From Scatosoma sp045660225 (GTDB lineage: Bacteria > Bacillota > Clostridia > Christensenellales > Borkfalkiaceae), in NCBI GenBank assembly GCA_045660225.1, contig JAZRDK010000114.1, positions 1 to 13,486 on the forward strand: 13,486 nucleotides of DNA. The letters are read 5' to 3'. This document shows, piece after piece, positions 5,452-11,461 of the stretch. Every line of letters begins with the position of its first letter. Within the stretch, counting starts at the first letter, position 1. The position numbers were made by a program, and so were the translations under genes. The notes under the pieces are model-generated. The model ran no database searches, was not told where the DNA came from, and was given only the letters and a program-made list of their open reading frames with translations.

Positions 5452-7626
5452 TTAACTTAAATTCGTAGGATTTTCTTCCACCGATACAAGCACGTCCCTG
5501 CTCTTTGCGTCCGCGCAAGCGTCGTAAATTTCAGGGAGCACGGACGTATCGGAAAGGCGCATTAAGACTTGATAACGATGCTTGTTTTGTATGCGCTTAA
5601 TCGGCGCGTGCATCTTGTTGAAAAACAAAAACTTATCAGGATTGTCCGTATAAATTTTTTCCAAGGCAAAATACACGTCCTTTAAGGTTTCCAACGTCTT
5701 TTTCTCGTCTTCGCCCGAAACCATCACGCGCACGATTTTCGAAAAGGGCGGAAACGCCATAGCGGAGCGCAAAGAAACTTCATTTTCGTAAAAGCTTTCA
5801 AAATCATACCCCGTCGCAAAGCGCAACACTTCGTTTCCCGGGTCGAAGGTTTGCAAAACGACCTTCCCCTTTTCTTCCGCGCGTCCGCTTCTTCCAGCCA
5901 CCTGCGTCAACAGTTGGAAGGTACGCTCTCCGCTTCGGTAATCGGAAAAATGCAGGCTCATATCCGCGTCCAAAATGCCGACAAGCGTAACTTCCGGGAA
6001 GTCGTGCCCCTTGGCAATCATTTGCGTGCCCACGAGGATATCCGCCTTATGCTCGGCGAACGTTTTCAAAATTTTATAATGCCCTTCCTTGCCACTCGTC
6101 GTGTCGTTGTCCATACGGATAATCCGCGCCGACGGGTACAATTTTTGCAGGTCGGCAACGACGCGTTGCGTGCCCGTACCCGCGTACGAAAGCTTTGTTC
6201 CGCCACAATCAGGGCAGGCGGAAAGCATCGTATATTTCAATCCGCAATAATGGCATTTTAAGCAGTTTTCTTCTTTGTGATAGGTCAACGACACGTCACA
6301 ATCTTGACACTTTGCTACGTAACCGCACTCTTTACAAATCACCGTTTGCGAATATCCGCGCCGATTCAAAAACAAAATCGCCTGCTTGTTTTGCGTCAAG
6401 CATTTTTCAATTTCTTCCTTCAAAACACCCGAAAACGCGGAATTGTTCCCACGGCGCACTTCCCTTCGCATATCCGCAATCACGATTTCAGGCATCGGTT
6501 TTTTGTTGATACGCTTTTCTAAACGAATCAAGGAAAATTCGCCTTCCTTCGCGCGTTTATACGTTTCCACGGACGGCGTCGCGCTACCTAAAACCAGCTT
6601 ACACCCGTTACGTTTCGCGCGCAACAACGCCACGTCAAACGTGTTGTATCTGGGCGCAGTTTCACTTGAATAGCTGGAATCGTGTTCTTCGTCGATAATA
6701 ATCACGCCCAAGTTTTCAAGGGGCGCAAACACGGCGCTTCTTGCGCCAACGGCAATCTTTGCCTCACCCGTGCGAAGTCGCCACCACTCGTCAAAGCGTT
6801 CGCCTGCGGAAAGTCCGCTGTGCAAAATCGCGACGCTTTTGCCAAACCTTGCCCGAAGTTGAGAAAGCATTTGCGGTGTCAACGAAATTTCAGGCACGAG
6901 AAAAATCGAACTTTTGTCTTCTTCTAAACGCTTGGCAATCAACGTCAAATAAATTTCCGTTTTACCGCTCCCCGTCACGCCGTGCAAAAGCTGTACGGTA
7001 CGCGCGTCCGTTTCCACCGAAAAAACCGCGCGTTCTTGGTCGGGTGTCAACGTCCGTTTTTCACGCGAAGAAACGACGCCTTTATACGGGTCGCGCAATA
7101 TCTGTTCTTTTGAAATACGCACGTACCCTTTCTTTTCTAAAGCGCTTACACCACCAGGGAAAAGTTGATTCAAAAGCGCGCATTCCGTCTTGCCGTTTTT
7201 TTCTAAATATTCCAAAACGCCGATTTGGTTTTTCGCCGTTTTTCTAACCGCCGTTTCTTCAAAGGGCAAGGCAAGCTGTGCATAGTTTTTCGTTAACTCG
7301 CGCACCTTCCCCGTCCGCATTTCCGACGGCAAAAACAGCCTAAGCGTCAACGCCTTTGGCACGCGATAGCGCGTCGCGAGTTTTTCCGCAAGCGCCAAAC
7401 ACTCGCCGTTTAAGGCAGGCAGTTCGTCAGGGCAAGGATAAACTTTTTTCAGTCGGCTTTCGGGCAGGTCGGATTTTTCCTTAATCCGCATCACAAACCC
7501 GGGCACGATTTTACCGCCGAAGGGCGCGCGGACACGACTGCCCACGACCAAATCGTCGTCGCAGAGATAATCGTAAATTCTGTCCGTTTCGCTTGACGCG
7601 ATATCGACGATGACTTCCGCAATCAT
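5452..7626 (-). CDS. priA: Primosomal protein N' (replication restart helicase)
   Basis: A superfamily 2 DNA helicase that recognises stalled forks and recombination intermediates and reloads the replicative helicase. The 724-residue product is full length for the family. In order it has an N-terminal 3'-end-binding domain (about 1-105), a winged-helix region, Walker A GVTGSGKT (216-223), DEEH (312-315), GSAT (347-350), a zinc domain with CxxC pairs at 431/434, 440/443, 458/461 and 471/474, motif V near GTQMIAKGHDFP (533-544) and QVAGRSGR (575-582). The ATG at 7626 has AAAGGG about 9 nt upstream, and no stop or frameshift breaks the frame. It lies 71 nt after rpoZ, beyond a hairpin. In B. subtilis coaBC stands between rpoZ and priA; it is absent here. 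Confidence 0.98.
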   Translation of the reverse strand: MIAEVIVDIASSETDRIYDYLCDDDLVVGSRVRAPFGGKIVPGFVMRIKEKSDLPESRLKKVYPCPDELPALNGECLALAEKLATRYRVPKALTLRLFLPSEMRTGKVRELTKNYAQLALPFEETAVRKTAKNQIGVLEYLEKNGKTECALLNQLFPGGVSALEKKGYVRISKEQILRDPYKGVVSSREKRTLTPDQERAVFSVETDARTVQLLHGVTGSGKTEIYLTLIAKRLEEDKSSIFLVPEISLTPQMLSQLRARFGKSVAILHSGLSAGERFDEWWRLRTGEAKIAVGARSAVFAPLENLGVIIIDEEHDSSYSSETAPRYNTFDVALLRAKRNGCKLVLGSATPSVETYKRAKEGEFSLIRLEKRINKKPMPEIVIADMRREVRRGNNSAFSGVLKEEIEKCLTQNKQAILFLNRRGYSQTVICKECGYVAKCQDCDVSLTYHKEENCLKCHYCGLKYTMLSACPDCGGTKLSYAGTGTQRVVADLQKLYPSARIIRMDNDTTSGKEGHYKILKTFAEHKADILVGTQMIAKGHDFPEVTLVGILDADMSLHFSDYRSGERTFQLLTQVAGRSGRAEEKGKVVLQTFDPGNEVLRFATGYDFESFYENEVSLRSAMAFPPFSKIVRVMVSGEDEKKTLETLKDVYFALEKIYTDNPDKFLFFNKMHAPIKRIQNKHRYQVLMRLSDTSVLPEIYDACADAKSRDVLVSVEENPTNLS

Positions 7627-7652
7627 ACCCTTTTATTCCCTTTTCACGATTG

Positions 7653-7680
7653 AAAATTGCCCCGAATTTTTTCGAGGCAA
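7653..7680 (-). terminator. Hairpin with short T-run after rpoZ (terminator or attenuator)
   Basis: On the minus strand arms at 7680-7671 and 7666-7657 form a 10-bp stem with one G-U pair and a four-A loop, followed by TTTT (7656-7653). It starts 17 nt after the rpoZ stop and ends 26 nt before priA. The T-run is short, so partial read-through into priA is likely. Confidence 0.55.
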
Positions 7681-7697
7681 CCTTCTTTTTTGTACAA

Positions 7698-7919
7698 TCA
7701 GTCTTTTGCGATAACGACTTTCCCGTCCGCAATATCCTTACAAGCCGTCAACAATTCCTTGTCTTTACCCGTCGAATCGTGTACGCCAAGGTTGCGTTCC
7801 GTTTCGATGATTTGTCTTGCGCGTTTTGCCGCGATGGTGCAATGCGCGTAACGGCTGTTAGGGTCTTCTTCCGTCCCAAGTTTTCTAATCATTTCGTCTA
7901 CCGAAGGTTCGTTAATCAT
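7698..7919 (-). CDS. rpoZ: DNA-directed RNA polymerase, omega subunit
   Basis: A small subunit that helps fold and assemble the beta' subunit of RNA polymerase. The 73-residue product has the family layout: PSVDEMI near the N-terminus, then AAKRARQI (about 30-37), the most conserved stretch, and a C-terminal part ending GKVVIAKD. The size is normal for Clostridia. The ATG at 7919 has AAAAAAGGAG about 10 nt upstream, in the 39-nt gap after gmk. gmk-rpoZ adjacency is common in Bacteria and supports the call. A hairpin with a T-run follows the stop, so the yicC-gmk-rpoZ transcript may end here in part. Confidence 0.93.
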   Translation of the reverse strand: MINEPSVDEMIRKLGTEEDPNSRYAHCTIAAKRARQIIETERNLGVHDSTGKDKELLTACKDIADGKVVIAKD

Positions 7920-7958
7920 ATGTCTTACACTCCTTTTTTGTGTTTTTCTCTCTTTATT

Positions 7959-8510
7959 TCAACGGGGAAGGTCGATAATGCCTTCCACTTCGCCGATGGC
8001 TTTTTCTAATTCGTCGTTGACGACGACGAAGTCGTATTCGCTTGCTTTCGACAGCTCGTATTCAAGCCGTGCAAGCCTTTTTTCAATTTGCGCTTCCGTT
8101 TCCGTGTTTCTACCGATAAGCCTTTTTTTCAGTTCGTCCACGGACGGGGGCGCAATCATGACGAGTACGCTGTCGGGGCGCGCTTTTTTCACTTTCAAAG
8201 CCCCTTCTACGTCAATTTCCAAAATGACGGACTTTGTTTTCAACTGCTCGTTGACAAACGCCTTCGGCGTCCCGTAGTAGTTTTCAAAGTGCGCGTCGTA
8301 TTCCAAAAACCCGTCTTCGTCGATTCTTCTTAAAAATTCGTCCTTGGAAAGGAAGAAATATTCTCTGCCGTGCAATTCGCCTTCACGGGGCGCTCTCGTC
8401 GTGCAGGAAATCGATTCAACCACGTCTTTTCTTCTTTGTTTCAAGGCGCGGACGATAGTGCCCTTGCCCACCCCGGAAGGCCCGGATATTACCAAAAGAA
8501 CGTTTGCCAT
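7959..8510 (-). CDS. gmk: Guanylate kinase
   Basis: Phosphorylates GMP to GDP with ATP, supplying guanine nucleotides. The 183-residue product has the P-loop GPSGVGKGT (10-18), the GMP-binding region SCTTRAPREGE with HGREYFF after it (about 35-55), and EIDVEGA (about 98-104), where the E. coli type has DIDWQGA. The ATG at 8510 is preferred over a GTG two codons earlier (8516), because AGGAG lies 5 nt before the ATG and partly overlaps the yicC stop. The gap to yicC is 9 nt. The yicC-gmk-rpoZ order is conserved in many Bacillota; B. subtilis has remA between yicC (yloC) and gmk, which is missing here. Confidence 0.97.
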   Translation of the reverse strand: MANVLLVISGPSGVGKGTIVRALKQRRKDVVESISCTTRAPREGELHGREYFFLSKDEFLRRIDEDGFLEYDAHFENYYGTPKAFVNEQLKTKSVILEIDVEGALKVKKARPDSVLVMIAPPSVDELKKRLIGRNTETEAQIEKRLARLEYELSKASEYDFVVVNDELEKAIGEVEGIIDLPR

Positions 8511-8519
8511 ACCCACTCC

Positions 8520-9395
8520 TTATTCCAGGTTTTGCACCTGTTCACGGATTTTTTCAATCTCGTTTTTCAAGGCAAGCCCTGCGCGCGTAATCGTTACGTC
8601 GTTGCTCTTTGAACAGGTCGTATTCGCTTCGCGGTTGAATTCCTGCACCAAAAAGTCAAGTTTTCTGCCCACGATGCCTTCTTCGGAAATCGAACGGAAT
8701 TGTTCGATATGACTTCTAAGTCGCGTCAATTCTTCGTCGATATTGCTCTTGTCCGTAAACACGGCAACTTCCGTTAAAATTCTCGATTCGTCGATTTGCG
8801 CGCCGTCCAAGTATTCGCGTACCTTTGCCGTCAATTTTTCCTTGTACTCGTTTGCAATCATCGGCGCTCTCAAAGAAATCTCGCCGACAATCGTTTCAAT
8901 CGTCGCCACTCTCGAAAGCATATCCTGTTTCAGCTTTTCGCCTTCCACCGCACGCATTTCGTTAAGTTTATCCAACGCGATATTCAGCGCCGTATCCAAA
9001 GCCGTCGTCAGTTCGTCGTCCAAAGCCACCGCGTCTTCCTGTTTCAAAACGTCGGGATAGCGGAGCACGGACGTCAACGTTACGTCGTCCACCAGCGCGG
9101 GGAATTTTTCTTTCAGTTGCGCCACGGCGGAAAGATAGGACGATGCAAGCGCCGTGTCCACCGTCAACGCGGAAGGACGTTCTCTTCTGTCTTTCAGCGA
9201 CACGAAAACGTCGGCGTGACCGCGCGTCAACTTTTTTCTGACGGTGTTTCTTACCACGTCTTCGTAGGACGCGAAAATACGGGGCGCTTTCACGGATACG
9301 TCTAAATAACGATTGTTCACCGTCTTGATTTCACAGGTCAGTTCTAACCCGTCCTTTACGTATTCTCCTTTCCCGTAACCCGTCATGCTCAGCAT
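8520..9395 (-). CDS. yicC: YicC/YloC family endoribonuclease
   Basis: Members of this family (YicC in E. coli, YloC in B. subtilis) have been described as endoribonucleases involved in RNA turnover. The 291-residue product begins with the family's hallmark MLSMTGYGKGE, has the N-terminal YicC domain (about 1-155) with TVNNRYLD (25-32), and ends in the C-terminal domain with the conserved stretch GRKLDFLVQEFNREANTTCSK (about 252-272). Length is normal for the family. The ATG at 9395 has AGAAGGGG about 8 nt upstream and is the first gene after a near-consensus promoter, so it probably leads a transcript yicC-gmk-rpoZ. It overlaps nothing and is followed by gmk after 9 nt. Confidence 0.95.
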   Translation of the reverse strand: MLSMTGYGKGEYVKDGLELTCEIKTVNNRYLDVSVKAPRIFASYEDVVRNTVRKKLTRGHADVFVSLKDRRERPSALTVDTALASSYLSAVAQLKEKFPALVDDVTLTSVLRYPDVLKQEDAVALDDELTTALDTALNIALDKLNEMRAVEGEKLKQDMLSRVATIETIVGEISLRAPMIANEYKEKLTAKVREYLDGAQIDESRILTEVAVFTDKSNIDEELTRLRSHIEQFRSISEEGIVGRKLDFLVQEFNREANTTCSKSNDVTITRAGLALKNEIEKIREQVQNLE

Positions 9396-9425
9396 TGTTT
9401 CGTCCCCTTCTCGTTTGATTGTACT

Positions 9426-9454
9426 ATTATAGCAAAGTTTTTCTTAAATTTCAA
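9426..9454 (-). promoter_or_regulatory. Strong SigA-type promoter for yicC-gmk-rpoZ
   Basis: On the minus strand TTGAAA (9449-9454) and TATAAT (9426-9431) are separated by exactly 17 nt, with TGC directly before the -10 (an extended -10). The -10 is a perfect consensus match and the -35 matches at five of six bases. Transcription would start near 9419, about 24 nt before the yicC ATG. It is the best promoter in the window and separates the pcrA-ligA unit from the genes downstream. Confidence 0.85.
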
Positions 9455-9458
9455 GCTG

Positions 9459-9490
9459 TTTTCTCTCTTTTTTACAAAAAAGAGAAAAAA
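9459..9490 (-). other. AT-rich hairpin between ligA and the yicC promoter
   Basis: CTCTTTTTT (9465-9473) and AAAAAAGAG (9476-9481 plus GAG to 9484) form a perfect 9-bp stem around AC. Further pairing reaches 9459 and 9490 with one mismatch. It lies 6 nt after the ligA stop and 4 nt upstream of the yicC -35. No T-run follows on the minus strand, so it is not a standard terminator, though it may mark the end of the ligA transcript. Confidence 0.45.
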
Positions 9491-9496
9491 GTTCGT

Positions 9497-11443
9497 TTAC
9501 TCGCCCTTGAGCATCTCGTTAAATTCCGCTTCCGAAAGGATTTTAATACCCAGCTTTTTCGCCTTCTCCAGCTTGCTTCCGGCTTCTTCGCCTGCAAGCA
9601 CCATCGTCGTTTTCGCCGTTACCGAGCTTTGACAAACACCGCCCCGTTCTTCAATCAACTTTTGCGCTTCACTCCGTTTATACCCAGAAAGCGTACCCGT
9701 CAAAACGACGGACTGCCCGGAAAAAACGCCTTCCTTTTTCTCGTCCGACCAAACGGGCTTGATTCCTAAATCCTGCAAGGCGTTCAATTCGTCCAAATTC
9801 CCTTCATCGCCAAAGTATTCTTTGATGGCGTTCGCCGTAATCTCGCCCACGTTTTCTAAGGCAAGCAATTCGTCTATCGTCGCGTTTTGCAAGTTTTCCA
9901 TGCTCTTAAACCGCGTCGCCAAATCCTTGCCTGCAACCCTGCCCACGCCGTCGATACCGATTGCGTAGATAAACGCATCCAAAGTCGGCGTCTTGCTCTT
10001 TACAATGGACGAGAGAAGATTTTTGATTTTTTTGTCCTTAAACCCTTCCAAATCCGAAAGGTCGTCTTCCGTCAAGCGGTATAAATCAGAAAATTTCGTC
10101 ACGCCCTTTTTCGCGACGAGTTGCAGTGCGGTACTTTCGGAAAAACCGTCGATATTCATTGCGTTTTTGCCTGCGTAATGGTCAAGCATCGCCACGATTC
10201 TCGGCGTACAAAGGCGGTTGGGGCAAAACAAATGCGCGCCGATTTCCTGCAACGCGCTGTTGCAAGCAGGGCAAAGAAGGGGTTTTTCCACTTCCCTGCT
10301 TTCCGCATAATGCTCCGTCGTGCCCAAAATTTCAGGGATGACTTCGTTGGAACGGCGAACGAGCACGCGTGAGCCGATTTTGACGTCCTTCCTTTCAATG
10401 TCGCCGAAATTGTTTAAGGTGGCGCGCGAAACGGTTGCACCGCCCAAATCGACGGGGTCGAGAAGGGCAAGTGGCGTCAATTTTCCCGTGCGCCCTACCT
10501 GCCAGATTACGTCTTTTAACAACGTGGTTACTTCTTCCGCTTCAAACTTATACGCCATCGCCCAACGAGGGAATTTGTCCGTCGAGCCAAGCTCTTGACG
10601 AAGGTACGGGTCGTTGAGCTTAATCACCGCGCCGTCCGTCAAAACGTCGATATTTTTGCGTTCTCTTTCAATTTCTTCAATGGCGTTTACGACTTCGTCC
10701 GCGCCCTTGCAAACTTTGAAATACGGGAACACCTTAAATCCCTGTTCTTTCAAAAATTCGTTGGCTTGCGTTTGCGAAATCAACGCGCCGTCTTCACGAT
10801 AGTTCACGTCGTAAAAATAGATGTCGGGACGACGTTTTTCCGTAATTTTCGGGTCAAGATTTCGAATCGCGCCCGCCACGGCGTTGCGCGCGTTTTTCAA
10901 CGGCTCGTCCGCGGTTTCGTTATATTTTTCCAAGACGGAAAGCCGAATCACCGCCTCACCGCGCACTTCCAAAAGCCCGTCGTACGCAATCGTCAAAGGG
11001 AAGGATTTAATCGTCAAAACTTGTGCCGTAACGTCTTCTCCCACCGTTCCGTTTCCACGCGTCGTCGCGCGTACGAACTGCCCTTTGTCGTAGGTTAGAC
11101 AAACGGTCAACCCGTCGAATTTGTATTCTACGGTGTATTCCTTTTCCGCCTGCGAAACCTTGTCCACGCGCGTCAAAAACGCACGCAATTCTTCTTCAGA
11201 AACACACTTGTCCAAGCTGAACAATTTCTCGATATGCGTATGCTTTTGAAAGCCTTTAATCGGCTCTCCACCCACCCTACGGGTAGGGCTGTCGGCGTAA
11301 ACGACACCGCTTTGTTCTTCCAGCGCCCTAAGCTCGTCGTATAAGGCGTCGTATTCCTTGTCCGACACCGTCGGCGCGTCCAAAACGTAGTATTCGTGCG
11401 CCCACTTATTCAAAATATCCGTAAGCTGTCTTTGTCTTGACAT
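9497..11443 (-). CDS. ligA: NAD-dependent DNA ligase
   Basis: Seals nicks in duplex DNA during replication and repair, using NAD+ as the adenylate donor. The 648-residue product is complete. It has the N-terminal NAD-binding Ia domain (HEYYVLDAPTVSDKEYD, about 16-32), the nucleotidyltransferase motif EYKFDG with catalytic Lys108 (the middle residue is Phe rather than the common Ile or Leu), TRGNGTVGEDVT (128-139), the OB fold (about 305-385), a four-cysteine zinc finger (Cys391, 394, 407, 412), helix-hairpin-helix repeats (about 425-560) and a C-terminal BRCT domain (about 573-648) with AGSKLEKAKKLG. The ATG at 11443 has GGAG 7 nt upstream, and the gene starts 18 nt after the pcrA stop. pcrA-ligA adjacency is typical of Bacillota. 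Confidence 0.98.
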   Translation of the reverse strand: MSRQRQLTDILNKWAHEYYVLDAPTVSDKEYDALYDELRALEEQSGVVYADSPTRRVGGEPIKGFQKHTHIEKLFSLDKCVSEEELRAFLTRVDKVSQAEKEYTVEYKFDGLTVCLTYDKGQFVRATTRGNGTVGEDVTAQVLTIKSFPLTIAYDGLLEVRGEAVIRLSVLEKYNETADEPLKNARNAVAGAIRNLDPKITEKRRPDIYFYDVNYREDGALISQTQANEFLKEQGFKVFPYFKVCKGADEVVNAIEEIERERKNIDVLTDGAVIKLNDPYLRQELGSTDKFPRWAMAYKFEAEEVTTLLKDVIWQVGRTGKLTPLALLDPVDLGGATVSRATLNNFGDIERKDVKIGSRVLVRRSNEVIPEILGTTEHYAESREVEKPLLCPACNSALQEIGAHLFCPNRLCTPRIVAMLDHYAGKNAMNIDGFSESTALQLVAKKGVTKFSDLYRLTEDDLSDLEGFKDKKIKNLLSSIVKSKTPTLDAFIYAIGIDGVGRVAGKDLATRFKSMENLQNATIDELLALENVGEITANAIKEYFGDEGNLDELNALQDLGIKPVWSDEKKEGVFSGQSVVLTGTLSGYKRSEAQKLIEERGGVCQSSVTAKTTMVLAGEEAGSKLEKAKKLGIKILSEAEFNEMLKGE

Positions 11444-11461
11444 TTGATTTCTCCGTTTGTT

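Noticed and set aside
5452..7626. Ninth cysteine (Cys455) in the PriA zinc domain as a sign of altered metal binding
   Set aside because: All four standard CxxC pairs are intact, so the extra cysteine is probably incidental.
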